Origin: Chamaecrista fasciculata
Taxonomy: Eukaryota; Streptophyta; Magnoliopsida; Fabales; Fabaceae
Reading direction: 5' to 3'
Assembly (NCBI GenBank): GCA_003254925.1
Contig: QANZ01017106.1
Span: 317,300 to 381,299 of the forward strand
Length of the DNA stretch: 64,000 bases
Each line of letters starts with the position of its first letter. Position 1 is the stretch's first letter. The position numbers and the translations under genes were made by a program. This document shows, one piece after another, positions 20,417 to 34,000 of the stretch. The notes beneath the pieces were generated by a model. That model did not search any database, had not been told where the DNA came from, and saw only the letters and a program-made list of their open reading frames with translations.

Positions 20417-22560
20417 AGCTTAATGGTGCGTAACTTGCAGCCTAGTTTACAAAAAAATCAGCAAATTAACCATCAAAATGAGATCTATATCAGAGCTTGT
20501 ATCAAAATAATTATTTTATCCTGCAATGAATATCCATCAGTTCATATTCAGTAAGCTAGGTTCAAATGTGACATTGAAAAGGTGCAGGACCGGTGGATTC
20601 TACAGTAACTGATATGAGATTACCAGATATCCACCAAGAGGTATAAGCAAGCAAATCATAGAAGCACATTTTCATTCATCTCTTTGATGTCTTATGATTG
20701 AAGTGACGGAGCTAGAATAAAGCATTGCTAATTCCAAGTGCTTGCCAGCATAATATTATGTTTGCTCTGCACTAGCCACAAAACAACCTAACTTTGACAT
20801 TTTCCTTTTAGAAATAAATCTATCATTTTTTTCCTTGAGAATGTGTTTGGACTTCGGGGTGATCCTAGTTTTGGATTATAGACTTAATGCAAAAAATATC
20901 CGCAGCTTATATCAGTAGTCACAGTCCATAACTATAAAGTAAAATAACCAACCAAAACAAAACTTTTCAGAATCTTCTTTTTTTTTTTTTTCTTTTTGCA
21001 GTTTTTCTCAACCCTGCTTGGAAGAGGACTGATATTTATGAATTCATGAAGATTTGACTAGAGGTAGATCTACTGATAAAACGCCATGAACAAAATATTT
21101 GATTTAATTATCTGCAAAATAAAATTCATCAATGAAATCCCACAACCTCTTCTGCTCCTTTAGACTAATTTAAGAACAGATCAAAAAACAGCAGTCATTC
21201 ATCATTCAAATTTGTTCTATAAATGTATCTGACCCTCCTTAGCAAAAAAATATGTGAAAGAACTGGAATAAGATATCCAGGAAGCAACTTATGTTGGCAC
21301 ATTTCAGTATGCGACTTAAGCATAATCCATAGTCCAGGAAATACATTCCTAGCATTATTCAGCTCGAGTTAGTAACTTCTTCACTTCTGATCTGAAATAA
21401 GCCTAGAATCTTGTACGGTGATTCTCACTATTAACTTACTTCCAAGAAAACAAAAGATTCAGGAGATTGAACATCACAATTGAGTGAATCCCTTACCACT
21501 GGAAAAGAAGAGAACCAACTCCCAGTCATTCTTCAGGGCAAGATTGATGACAGACTGTAAGGATATAGAGACCATGAAACTAAACAAAATAAAGAAGAAA
21601 ACAGTACTAGTATGCATGCGGATAGTTATTCATGAGTCCCTGCAAATTCTAGGACGAAATCTATCTTGATTTCTCATTATATCTGAACAAAAACACAGTT
21701 ACGACACACAAAATCTTACTTGGGGCATGTAAGCGATGAAATTTGCCTTAGAACGCTTGCCGAAAGAGTCAGAGTTGGGTAGAATGATCCACAAACCATT
21801 TCGTTTATTCAATGATTCTCAATTATATAATAACCAAGAAAAACTAAAACAATAAGAAATTGATCACAGGGTGAGAGTGAAAGAAAGAGTCTTACTTATC
21901 CTCTCTCTCAAGTCTCAAGATCAAGTGGAAGTGGCTTGCTTCTGAAATCACCAAAAAAGTGCTTTGGAATTGGAGACAACTACTTCTAGCGTTGCTTTTT
22001 CTTCGAATGGCTGATTATTAGAAGACAAAACAGGGTTTGTGGTTTTCTATGTTTCTGAAACACTAGTAGAGGGTAAGGTTGAGAAGTGAGAACAGACTCA
22101 GTCACAGAGAGAGCTTTATGGGAAAAAAAAAATCACGGAAAAGGAATAATAATAAAAGTAGAGAGTAAGAGAGAGATGGTAGGCATTGATGTTTAATTAT
22201 GGGAAAGCTAAGGTAAGCAGTGAGTGAGTGAAGGGTTGGGGGGGACAGTGGTGGGACGTCAGAGAAGTCAGAAGAAAGGAAAGGAAAAATGTTGGTTCAA
22301 ATTTTAACAAAAAATAAGGATATAGTACCTCACATACAAAGTTCAAACTATACAACTAGTTTGATCGTACATAAAATGAGAAAGAAGTTGAAGCTAAAAC
22401 AAGCAAAAAGTGTAGTCATTATTCCCACCAAAGATTCTCCAATCTCTATTGCCTCTCTCTATCTCTCTCTTCCCCACTTTAAAAGCCTTTCAGATAACTC
22501 CACCATGCATGGGGTCGGCTTTTATGCCTTATAGTTTCATATTTGGTTCCATCTATCACG
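20417..22560 (-). promoter_or_regulatory. Upstream region of the zinc-finger gene, probable leader intron and promoter
   Basis: No protein-coding exon is convincing here. Genes of this group often have a spliced leader. Acceptor-like ttctttttgtaaactag or gctgcaag lies just upstream of the ATG, and the GA/CT-rich stretch at 22075-22480 on the minus strand looks like a promoter-leader boundary. This is inference; transcript data would be needed to fix the first exon. Confidence 0.35.
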
Positions 22561-25211
22561 TCCAGCAGTAGCTTAATATAACCACTCCCCTCATCTTTTT
22601 TATACCATAACATAAATTATTGACTAAATATACCATTTAGCCTCTGAAAAATATACAAGTTCACAATTCAATCTCTAGATGTCTAGCTAGTTTATACACT
22701 TACTTAAGCCTTTTGGACTGATTTATAAGAACAAAAGGACTTAATGTGTATAAACAGAAGTTTCAAAAAGTGAATTGTTAATTTGTGTATTTTGTAAGAA
22801 CTAATTTATATGTGTTCATAGTCCACCCAGTCACCCACCATACTATATATGCTATCCCCACAGCATCTTTGTTTCTCCTATTTTTAACAACCCCACTCAT
22901 CATAAATAATGCAGCACACATGTCCTTCCCAACCAACAACCCATTTTATATATGAATTATTGTTACCCTTATTTTCTTTTTTCTGTTTAATTTATATATA
23001 TATATATATATGTGTGTGTGTACCCTTGGCAATTTTCTTCACTGCTCAAATGTTCCCCTCCTTTTAAGTTGAAAATCGGTGGCATTTGAAGGGACAGCAG
23101 TGAAAGAAAGTCATCATTAATATATTAAAGTAAAGCACGGTTTAAGCAACTAATCATCACAACAAATATAGCTTCCGAGCTCTAATCCTTCTTCTCAGAT
23201 TTGGCGAATCTTGTTTTCAATAATTTCGCATGTTGAAAATAAAAAACATTCATTATTGTAACAATTTCACAAATTGTTTCTCTGGGGAATTTCCTCAAAC
23301 ACCTTGCGTGTCAAAAATAGAATCTTGAGTTCTGAACCAGTGAGAATCTTCATTCACCAAAAATAACGATAACTTTTAACAATTCATCTAAGGTGAGCTA
23401 CTCTGTAATCAAATTAAACCTCTAAAAAGTAAAGAGAAATCGAAGTGTTACCGTGGCTTTCAGTCTCCATCTATAAGTTGACATTTTTCTTTTGTAGTAG
23501 AAGATAATGGGATGGTCCATTATTCCACGCTCAAAATAAGAAAAGCATCACGGCGATAAATCCATGTATTATTTGTTCTTTTCAAATCGGAAAAACTTCT
23601 TTCGTTTTTCTTTTTTTTTTTTCCTTGATCTTCAATTCCAGCCACTAGAGTTGTCATCATATTGCTTTTAAGTGGTTATCACAAATTCCATTGTGTTATG
23701 TTATCTAACAGCTCACATTTAAATACCAAGAAATTATAAAGCAATCGGAATGATATACTTCTAAGTAGACAAATTTCTTTTCTTTTCTTTGGCCTGAATA
23801 AGTAGACAAAATTGTGTAAGAAACATTGCTATGTTTTTATCAATGTAGCTACACTGCTGTAGCCAGCTAGCTCTGTAAAGTAAATGCATATGAGAATGAG
23901 ACTCTATTGAAGCATTAATTTATTTTGAGTAAACTAATAATTTGGTACTTGATTCATGAAATATTAAAATACACATTTAGTAATTGAAAGATTAAGACAG
24001 TGTACTTTCTAGTCTTTAAAAGATTAAAACGATATACTATTTAATCCTAAAAGAGACCAATTAGTATATTGTTTTGATCTTTCAGGGACTAAGCTATACA
24101 TTTCAATGTTTTAGGGGCTGAGTTATTAACTAGGTGATCTTTCATGGATCAAACTGTTAGTTTATTTCTTGCCAACCAAGTTTTGTGATGATGAATCTGT
24201 ATCATGCATGATTATCTAAGAGAATAGTTGAAATCTCTCCGGAGCTCGAATCTAGATCACTCAACTTGGGGTGTCGCTCGTTTATCGGTGCACTATCACT
24301 TATTAATATTTTATAGAAGTGTTAAAAAAAATTAATGAACATTTACTTTTTTTCTGTTATTTGACTTTACTTTTTTTTTTATTTTGTTACAATAGGCACA
24401 CGTACGGAACTTTAGAAACAGATATTGGAGAAATGATCTCGACATTAGTCCTTCTTGGAGATATTAAATTAAAGAAAATAAGAAGAAAAATTAAAATATA
24501 TATTTATATATATATCTAACCAAATATATGAGACCCACATCTCTTAATGTTATCTGTCCAGATCGTTTTCTAATTTGAAATTTCACTAACTTCATATCTC
24601 GCTTTAAATATATAATGTAACAAGGATGAGTTATAAAATTAAGTTAAAATAGTTTGTACAATTTAAAACCTGTACAAGCAGGGTAATATAGCATTTTTTT
24701 TTTGTTTTTCATATTATCAATTTCTCTCGTTTCAATTTCGAATCCTGTGAGGTTGAAACAATATCTGGATATGATGAACAAATCTTCTCCCAAACCAATC
24801 CTCTCTTGACAAATCAGTGATAAGTAAGTATCTTACTTTAAGGTCACCACCACTTTGGTTACAGTCCTCCCAGACAGATCGGTAAAAATAAAAAAAATAC
24901 TAGTCATGACAATTATTCATCAGAAAACAAGATTATTTAAATAAACCCAATTATTAATTATGTACTGAAATGACAAAGCAGCACAAATTATAAGATGGTT
25001 TGATGATAAGGCAAGAGAAGTTAATTAGTGAGAGAAAGTTGAGATATATACTGAGAAAATTTGGACATTAACTTCTGGTGTTTTCAGTGTCAGGAATCAG
25101 AATTATGCTCTTCCTCCTGCTTAATCCTTGAGGTTTTCATAATGCATTGGCCTACCAATAATATAGTTAAATCGAAGGAAAACTAGAAACAGCTAGAGAA
25201 TATATAAACTA
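22561..25211. other. Gene-free intergenic stretch with small foldback repeats
   Basis: Holds two inverted-repeat islands: about 22618-22815 (taaatataccatttagcctc against aagaactaatttatatgtg) and about 23925-24175 (gtaaactaataatttggtac against gatcaaactgttagtttatt). A TA/TG microsatellite is at 22995-23021. I see no exons or RNA genes. Confidence 0.45.
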
Positions 25212-26126
25212 GGTCAAAGGGTCTTTTTGGTCCTAAATGTATATCCTAATGTTCATTTTGGTCCATTATGTTTCAAAATATTCAAATTGGTCCTAAATGT
25301 TGGCAAAATGTTTCATTTTGGTCCCAAACGATTGAATTTGGTCATATTTCTCTTGCATTTTAAGTTCAAATGAGTTGTTAAGAGGAACTTGTAGTTTTGA
25401 ATTTATCGCATTCGAAATTGAAACGAGAGAAATATGATTAGTTTTACTTATCTGAACATGAAATGAGCAATCTACTTTGAGAACCAATTTGACCTTGTTT
25501 GCTGACAACCCCAACTAGATAGAGAAAACTACTACTCCCTCCGCTTCTATATATCTGATGTTTTGGAGAACATTTTTTGTTTCAAAATATCTGATGTTTT
25601 ACAAATTCAAGAGAGCATTAATTATCTTTTTACCATTCTATCCCTATTATATATAGTAGAGTCATAAATGAATAAATATTTTCCAAGTAATAACCAAGCT
25701 TGGTTGGAAACCAAAAAAAAATATTTTCCAAGAGAGCATTAATAAATATTTTCCATTTTCCAAGTAAATGGAGCACCGATCCGTGGAGGATTATTAGTCC
25801 TTGGCCTGTCGGGTTTGGGAATACCTTGGGAAACCAAAAAAATATTTTCCAAGTAATTTAATAGGGATAGTTTAGTCTTTTTATCTCATTTTTCTCTTCA
25901 TTTTAGGTGAACTAATCATTTCCCTAATATGTATGCATTTACCTTAAACATCAGATATATATAGAACCGGAGGGAGTATCTGAGAACAATAGATAACTCT
26001 AAACTCGTCATATTTAAACTTGAATGAGTCATATTTAATAGTTTGGGACCAAAATGAAATATTTTGCCAATATTTAAGACCAATTTAAATATTTTAAAAC
26101 ATAATGGACTAAAATAACCTTCAACC
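25212..26126. mobile_element. Mutator-like foldback MITE with nested Stowaway
   Basis: Left end ggtcaaagggtctttttggt; reversed right end ggttgaaggttattttagtc. Flanked by a perfect 9-bp duplication tataaacta (25203-25211 and 26127-26135). The arms match the element at 10498-11032 closely, including gaccttgtttgctgac. A Stowaway element at 25535-25976 interrupts it; the uninterrupted sequence is seen at about 10835-10862. Confidence 0.85.
25535..25976. mobile_element. Stowaway (Tc1/mariner) MITE, 442 bp
   Basis: Ends ctccctccgcttctatatat and, reversed, ctccctccggttctatatat, the Stowaway consensus CTCCCTCCGTTTC. TA duplications are at 25533-25534 and 25977-25978. atattttccaag and aagagagcattaa are repeated inside, so the element has grown by internal duplication. 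It is longer than a typical Stowaway. Confidence 0.85.
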
Positions 26127-28215
26127 TATAAACTATATATAAATTAAAGAGAGAAGCACTAGTGTAATGGGATGACGAGGCAGGTTATACAAATGTGCTT
26201 TATCAAAGTATATATCGATATACAATTGGATCTGCATTGATAAGATATATTATATAGTTTATGATGTTGGGATGAAGTTGAACTACACAAACTATAACAC
26301 AATATTATATTATAATGGAGGCGCCTGAACATTGTGACTCATGTTGAAATGGGATTGGGCTTTCAACATCAAAAGAGACAGAGAAAGTAGCAGGTGGGTG
26401 TGCTTCTAAAATTAAAGCAACCAGTTTTTTAGACTTTTTGCACCGAAAAATGCTGAAAACTTTTGTTAATTAAAAAGTATGGAATTACATATGGGAAGTT
26501 ATGAAATGCTTGAAACTTTTGATGAAGAATTTTAGTTAATAAAATGTTAGTATATGCCTTTAGAAAGAGCTCCTAAGTGGTAGGCTGGGGACATAGCTAT
26601 GGTTATTAATTACTTATTAGGTTATGAAGGTCGAAGCACATGTCCAAAGCAGATTAGTGATTTTCTCTTCTCAACAAGATCAGAGAGTGATCCAGAAACT
26701 ATTAAAAAATAAAACAAAAACGAATCTAACACAAAGCAAGGCAAGCTTTAGTGTTAGAACTTGGAATGAATGAAATAATAATAATAATAAAAGAAGGCAA
26801 TGGAATAGTAATATATATTCGGCTCCGCCGGTGCACACTCCGAATTTCGGTTTGGTGAATAGTAATGTTGGCATTTTCAAAAGTTTTATTTATTGGTCTC
26901 GATAACGCCGACTGAATATGACTATATCTCTTTCATTTTGCATTCGAATATGATATGTCTCAAATTACGTATTACTTTCGATAAGCCTTTTTTTTTTATT
27001 CAGTTGGAACCGTCAACAAACAATGTCAAATTAAGCTCCAAAAGTAATTACTTGTTTCATAGTCAAACAAGCGAAATTTGTCATATCTCTCTCGTTTCAA
27101 GTTTGATTACGACAAGTTCGAAGCTAGAAGTTACTATTGTCGAGTTTTTTTTGTCTGCCCAATTGAAGCTGTTAGCAAATGAAATCAAATTGAGCTTGAA
27201 AGTAGATTTCTATAATTTTTCACTTTTTGATTCTAGAATCACTTTCAAGTCTAATTTGACCTCATTAGTTGACAGTCTCAATTGAAAAAATAACAGAGGA
27301 CACGTAAAAAATAACACATAATTCCAAATTTGTCATAATTAGACTTGAAATAAGCAAAATATAACCAACTTTACTCATTTGACTATGAAAACGAGTAGCC
27401 TACTTTCGAAACCAAATTCGACCTTATTTGCTAGCAATTTTAACTAAATAAAGGAAAAACTCGCTAAAAGCAACATACAATTCAAGACTCGTCGCATTTA
27501 AATTTAAAACAAAAGAGATATGGTTACATTCAGTTATCTAAACCAATACGTGAAAATTTGAAAAAAAAATATAAGACCAAAATTATAAGAAAAAAAATAA
27601 AAAAATGGATTGTAACATAATCCAAACATAAGAGATCAAAATTACACGTTGGCTTTTTATTAAGGAAAAGTATTTATCTATTAATAAGATTAATTTTACA
27701 TTAATAATTTTTTAAATTTATCATGATTTACATATAAAAACACTCATTTTTTGAAAAAAGAAAAATAGATGTATTCTTAGTAGGGTAAAAGAAATCTCAA
27801 ACCTAAAACTCAATCTAATAACAACAAAATTACTACTGGCCCAAAGTCAGACCAGATTGATGAACACTTAGAGGTGTTCATATGATTTGAACAATTTGAA
27901 ACAATTTTTTAAATGAAATCGATTACATCATATTTATTAGTTATAAAATGTTATCTTTTTTAGATTAAATTATATATTAATTGAGAAGTAATTAGAAGCG
28001 AGTTAGGAAATCGAAGATGAAAGGCACGTGAGGGGAGGGTTAAGGTTTTGGTCATGACAGTTAGAGACAGGTCGCATGTTTCCGCCGCTTCCTGCACTTC
28101 ACACTTCCCAACACCTCTCTCCCCCTTACCTATTAATTACTATTTGGTCCCCCCACCCACACTAATTTTTTTTTATTTTTTTTATTACTTTTATTTATTT
28201 CCATCAATTTTAATA
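26127..28215. other. Intergenic with a divergent Mutator-like arm
   Basis: 26900-27650 shows short relatives of the foldback family (gaaccgtcaacaaacaatgtc, tcatatctctctcgtttcaa and inverse-like gactatgaaaacgagtagcc) but no clear ends. 28020-28145 is GC-richer (cacgtgaggggagggttaag, cctctctcccccttacc), and no gene follows. No exon is supported. Confidence 0.4.
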
Positions 28216-28752
28216 GGTTAAAGGATCATTTTGGACCTAAATGTATGCTTTAATATTATTTTAGTCTATTATATTTTAAAATATTCAAATTAGTCTAAAT
28301 GTTTGCAAAATGTTTTATTTTGGTCTCAAGCTATTGAATATGACTTGTTTCAAGTTCAAACGTGACGAGTTTAGAGCTACATACTGTTCTCGAATAGTAT
28401 TTTCTCTATCTAGTTGGGACCATCAACAAACGAGGTCAAATCGATCCAAAAGTAGACCGCTTGTTTCATGGTCAAACAAGCAAAGTTAATCATATCTCTC
28501 TCATTTCAAATTCGAATACGACGAATTCAGAATTGTGAGTTCCTCTTAACAAGTCCTTTGAATTTAAAATGAGATACGGGAGAAATATGACCAAAATTCA
28601 ATAGTTTGAGACCAAAATAAAATATTTTATCAACATTTAAGACCAAAATGAATCATTTTGCCAACATTTAGGTCTAATTTAAACATTTTGAAACATAATG
28701 GACTACAATGAACATTAAAACACACATTTAGGACCAAAATGATGCTTTGACC
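28216..28752. mobile_element. Mutator-like foldback MITE, older copy
   Basis: Left end ggttaaaggatcattttgga; reversed right end ggtcaaagcatcattttggt. The internal arms pair (tgacgagtttagagctacat region). Flanks attttaata and gtttcaata match at 7 of 9 positions, so it is an older insertion of the same family as 10498 and 25212. Confidence 0.7.
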
Positions 28753-29672
28753 GTTTCAATATAAGGTTTCCTTGTAAATCAATCCAAACTCAGAATTTAG
28801 CAATAGAATAACTTGTTATGTCCTATCAGAAAAATAAAACTTGTTATGTGATAGACGAGGACATACAGTGAAATTGCAAGAAGCTAATTAGCTAGCCAAT
28901 AAAAAGAGATAACATGTCGTTTTATTAATGTTAGAATACTATAAAAAATAGCATCTTAAATGTGTCTTGTGACCTGGGACTGTCCATTTATAAATTTGTA
29001 CAAAGGCAGGCACAAATACGTGCAAAGTTCAAAGCTAAGTTGATCATTGTACTTTAAAATTTGTGTTAATTAAAAGTCATATATATAGTAATACTGTAAT
29101 AGTACAACTTGGCCGTTTAGCTTTCTTTTCTAATAATATTTCAAACAAGAGGATTGTGGTTGGATATGACTAGATCTAGACTATAGAGTGTAGAGTCATT
29201 GCAAATGTTTTCTTTTCTTACTTTAGATTTAATTTGTTTACCAAAAACGTGTAAGTTAGTGTTGTTTAATTATCTAATATTATATGGTTTTACCCTTTTC
29301 TGATTGTCAATGTTTAAAACTATAGTCTATGAAATTAAAAATAAGAGAAAATTTACTATTTGGTCTCTCTTTCTTTACTAAGTTAACAATTTAGTCCTTT
29401 ATTTATTTTACATACATATTTGCGTGCCCGTTAGAGCACGCAAAGCCCCTAGTATAGTATATAGCCCACCACTTATTATATCAATTACTCGCATATGCTT
29501 ACTTTGCATGCCCAATCAATCATCAATATGCCTCTTGCTATTCCATTTTCTTGGCTCCTACATGTTCTGATGTTCATCATTCATTCCAATTATTTTACAC
29601 TATAATAAGGCCGTTGCCTTCTAAATTTTGCAGAATTGGAAGAAATTATGGATTTTAAAAAATCTATTTAAA

Positions 29673-29710
<38 letters not shown>

Positions 29711-31267
29711 ATATATATCACTTCATTTTTATTTTCCTTTTATTTTCAATTAAAATATAAAAAATTATACTGTAATATTCACATATAGAATAACTTTAAA
29801 AAATTAGTCCTTCAAAAATTATTGCTATCAATTTTGTTCCTCACAAATAAAACTCATTTTAATGTTACTCTTATATTCAAATTTCTTTTTCTTTTTTTTT
29901 GATAAAATATGTTACACATAAATTTCTTTTAATGTTAATGACTAAATTAATAGTTGCTCACACATTCAACAACTTGCTCACACATATCATTTGATTTAGT
30001 TTTTCAATTGAATAAGTGAGATTTTGTGTCTCCCTAACTAGTTTGGTGTTGGTTTTGTCTAGATTTATTTATACATCTAGTCTTTTCTTGTAAACGATTA
30101 TATTCCAACATTAGATCAACACACATCTAACTATCTATGTATCTATGTTAGAAAACATTCAATATTTTGACAAATTGAGGGAGCAATCTAGAGCATTTAC
30201 ATTTGGGGTGAACACTATACTTTTCTTATATGCAAAAAGTTTAATGTAAACATTATCTGCAACACTAGGATCAGTGATGATTTTCATCTTACATATAGGA
30301 TCAATTGTACTTTTATTTGTTTTTATAGTTTAACAACAATTACAAATTATTCTTCTTATGTATCATTTAATTTAAATTATCTAAACGATTATAAGTATTG
30401 TTTGACTTTTTTATAATACAATTTGGGTTAATGTTTTTTTTTAAAAAACATAATATCACTATCATAATGAAATTTTTATGTAACTAAAATATTATTATTA
30501 ATATGTTTTTAATTGAATCATCAAGTTATAAATAAATTTTGGATATGTAAGAATAACATTATAAGGAATGTGATATATGAGGGACTAATTTGATTGTAAT
30601 AATTTTTTAAAGATTAAATTGTAAGTAACTTTATTTATCAAGGACTAAAATATTTTTTTTTCAATATTGTTGACTAAAGTTGACGTAACTCGTATAAATG
30701 TTAACTTTAAGGATTATAGCAAATGTAGTTAATTTATGGGTGTATTATAGTTAATAATGAGGAGCAAGTAAATGTCCTTCGAAAAATGAGGAGCAAATAA
30801 ATGAATGAAGAAAAGGAAGAGGAGCAGAGATACAATAATCAAGCAAAAAAAAAAATTTAAGTTAAAGAGCTACTTATCTGACCAAGGTTAATAAAGGGTC
30901 TCACCATATATTTTATGCTAGATACATACAAGTATATAGAGAATATCTCATTACCCATGAAATTTTATACTTTGCTCAATACACATATGAAAGTACATAG
31001 CAAAAGAAGTTAGGTTAGTTAGTGGAATCCAATGAAGCCCAAATTGGAGGAGTTCCCATTGAAGGGTGAATGATAGGCCCAGTGAGTGAGAATCAAAGAG
31101 GAAAGAAAGAAAGAGAAAGAGAAAGAAAACCCAAGATTAAGAAAGATGGACCTAAATCCTAATCCAGTAATCAATAATATAGTAATAAATTGCCTTCCAT
31201 GAAAGGAAAACTTGAAACACAAGAAGAGAAAGAGAAAGAGAAAGAGAAAGAGAAAGAATATTAAAAA
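28753..31267. other. Gene-free AT-rich stretch
   Basis: No coding exon is seen. Contains a CT/TA microsatellite at about 29672-29718, a 'ctatttggtctct' repeat fragment at about 29350, and a GAGAAA microsatellite at 31221-31257 directly beside the long inverted-repeat element. 29520-30150 has ordinary intergenic composition. Confidence 0.4.
29419..29452 (+). mobile_element. Possible Helitron 3' terminus
   Basis: A 9-bp stem TTTGCGTGC / GCACGCAAA with an 8-nt loop (29419-29444) is followed 4 nt later by CTAG and then T. A GC-rich hairpin just before CTRR, next to a T, is the signature of Helitron 3' ends. The matching 5' TC end was not found, so the length is unknown. Confidence 0.4.
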
Positions 31268-33671
31268 GGGTAAATTGCAATTTGGTACCCTGTGGTTAGG
31301 GGCGTTTCCCCTTTGGTACCCTGAAAGAAAAATTTTTGCATTGTGGTACCCCGTGGTTTGCTCCGTTAGCGATTTGGTCCCCTGAGGTTTTATTCTGTTA
31401 GTATTTAACGGCAAATCTACGTTAAAATGTCAAAAATCTCCCAAAAAGTCTTCTCTTATGCGTTTAAGTCCTTTCCTTTACCAAAAGGGATCAAAACATA
31501 AAGAATTAATTATAAAAGGGTCTTTAGAATTCTAATATTATAGATTTTTCTCCTTTTCATAAGATTTCTTTTGAATAGGTCATGATTTAATTACACTTTA
31601 ATCCCAAAAGTTTATGATCTTTATCAAAATAGTCCTTATAACCTCAAAAGACAAATGAGCATCTATGATTTATCAAAAAATCCCTATATTCAAGTACAAT
31701 TTTCATTCAAGTACACTACAAACAAATCAAAACCCCCAAATTTTTCCAAAATCAAGCCCCACAAATCAAAAACCCTCTCAACAACAAAATCAACATCATC
31801 AAGAACCAATTTCTTCATCCCGTTATGTTCCCCCTCGTTTTTATCATCTTCATTCATTTTAGTCCCAAATCCTCAAAATAAAATTGTAAAGTGCCCAAAA
31901 CTCTTCCAAACATTTCAATTTAATCCTTAAAAAATATTTAAAACCCTAAACCCCAAACCTTGAAACCTTAAACCCCAAACCTCAAACCCCCAATCTTGAA
32001 TCATAAAACTCTAAACTCCAAACCTCAAACCTTAAACCCTAACCCCTAACCCTAAAACCTTTAAAAAAAGTTTGAGTTGTACAATTAGGTCTTTGACCAT
32101 TTTTATCCCATTATTCTCAATTCCTCCTCTTTTTCATCATCTTCATTCATTTTAGTCCCAAATTTTCAAAATAAAATTGTAAAGTGTCTCAAAATTTTTC
32201 TAAATATTCCAATTTAGTCCTTAAAAATATTAAAAACCCTAAAACTTAAAACTCTAAACCCTAAAATCTTATACCCCAAAGAAGATTAATTCTTCATCTT
32301 CAGATCTGGTCGTTCGTCTCTCTCTTCCTCACACCGAATCTATTAAAACAAAATAAAAAAGGACTATTTTGAAATTTCAACCAAAATGCAATGAGTAAAG
32401 CAACACAGTGAGATTTTTTCAAAAAGATCCAACACATTTCAACGTTCTTCACGAGCCTATTCTGCCCATTCTGCCTCATCTTCTTCACGAGCTTCTTCTT
32501 CAATGTGTGAAGGCATTTTCAGAAGCTGAAGATCGAAACCCGAAGACAATGAAAAAAGATCGAAACCCGAAGCCCCAATACCAGATAGCGGTTTTGTTTT
32601 TTGAACAAAACCAGAGTTCAACTTCAAAAACCAGATGGTGGTTTTGAACAAATCCAGACTTCTTCTTCTTCGATCTACTCCGTCACGTCACCAATCAATA
32701 ACCAGACTTCAACTTCGAAAACCAGAAACCAGACTTCGTCTTCGACATCTTCTCCAATCGCACACTTCGCCGCTCCTCCTCCTCGTCTTATGTTCGTCAC
32801 AGGTCGCCTTGATTGTCGATGCATCTGGTGGGTCTCTCGATATTCGAAAATGGAATCAGATTGATTGGAGAACTTGCGGCTCGCTCGTTTTAGAAAGTGT
32901 TGAGTAGCGAATGGAAGAAGAAAGATCTGAGATTCTACAGGTCCTTAGAGTTTGTAAGCAATTTTAGAATTGATTGGATCATTCGAATAGTTAACATGGT
33001 GGAGAATCCATCCGATTTTTTTTTTTGAAAAATTTGGGGGTTTTGATTTGTGGATCTGAAGAAATTTGGGAGTTTTGATTGGTTTGTAGTGTACTTAAAT
33101 GAAATTTGTGGGGTCTGANTTGATTTATAGTGTACTTGAATGAAATTTGTGGGGTCTAAAGAAATTTGTGGGGCTTATTTTGGAAAAATTTGGGGGTTTT
33201 GATTTGTTTGTAATGTACTTGAATGAAGATTTCAACTTCTGGTAGTTGAATATGGGGATTTTTTGATAAATCATAGACGCTCATTTGTCTTTTGAGGTTC
33301 TAATGACTATTTTGATAAAAATCATAAACTTTTAGTATTAAAGTGTAATTAAATCAGGACCTATTCAAAAGAAATCTTATGAAAAGGAGAAAAATCTATA
33401 TTATTAGAATTCTAAAGACCCTTTTATAATTAATTCTTTATGTTTTGATCCCTTTTGGTAAAGGAAAGGACTTAAACGCATAAGAGAAGACTTTTTGGGA
33501 GATTTTTGACATTTTAACGTAGATTTGCCGTTAAATACTAACAGAATAAAACCTCAGGGGACTAAATCGCTAACGGAGCAAACCACGGGGTACCACAATG
33601 CAAAAATTTTTCTTTCAGGGTACCAAAGGGGAAACGCCCCTAACCACAGGGTACCAAATTGCAATTTACCC
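31268..33671. mobile_element. Long-terminal-inverted-repeat Mutator-like element, 2.4 kb
   Basis: The ends gggtaaattgcaatttggta and its exact reverse are followed by inverted arms of about 490 bp (31268-31760 and 33180-33671), highly similar throughout. Flanked by a perfect 9-bp duplication tattaaaaa (31259-31267 and 33672-33680). The interior has degenerate aaaccctaaacc repeats (about 31940-32060 and again near 32235) and a leader-like block with repeated gatcgaaacccgaag and ccagacttcaacttc units (32510-32740). No transposase domain is recognised. An N is at 33119, between two near-identical 40-bp units. It ends 329 bp before the TMK-like ATG. Confidence 0.85.
31932..32060. repeat. Degenerate telomere-like repeats inside the element
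   Basis: Repeated units such as aaaccctaaaccccaaacc and taaaccctaacccctaaccc are variants of the plant telomere unit. They are irregular and inside a transposon, so they do not mark a chromosome end. Confidence 0.6.
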
Positions 33672-34000
33672 TATTAAAAATAAGGTAATGCCAAATTGCC
33701 AAGTTGACCTATGGACCCCTCTTTCCAACCAGAATCTCGTATTCGTATAAGTCCAGCCTTTTCGCAACATTATGACAGCCCAAGCTTTCAGATATGTGGG
33801 TCCTACCTCCATGTGCTTCTCTCTTCCCCATGCTCTTCCTTCTTCATCTTCTTTCATTCATTCATCACCACTATGCTTTCTATCTGCTCTCTGTTTATTA
33901 TTACACAGCTTACCCATTAGCTCATTATTTTACATTACATTATATATTACATATTACATTACCACTCACATTCTTCTTCCCATCTCTCTCTCTCTCGAAG

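Noticed and set aside
31019..31414. 131-residue open frame on the minus strand
   Set aside because: It is read through a GAGAAA microsatellite and the inverted-repeat arm of the 31268-33671 element; the Phe/Leu run is the microsatellite.
32408..32907. Several overlapping short frames inside the long-inverted-repeat element
   Set aside because: They overlap in several frames with no recognised domain and consist largely of repeated ccagacttcaacttc-type units.
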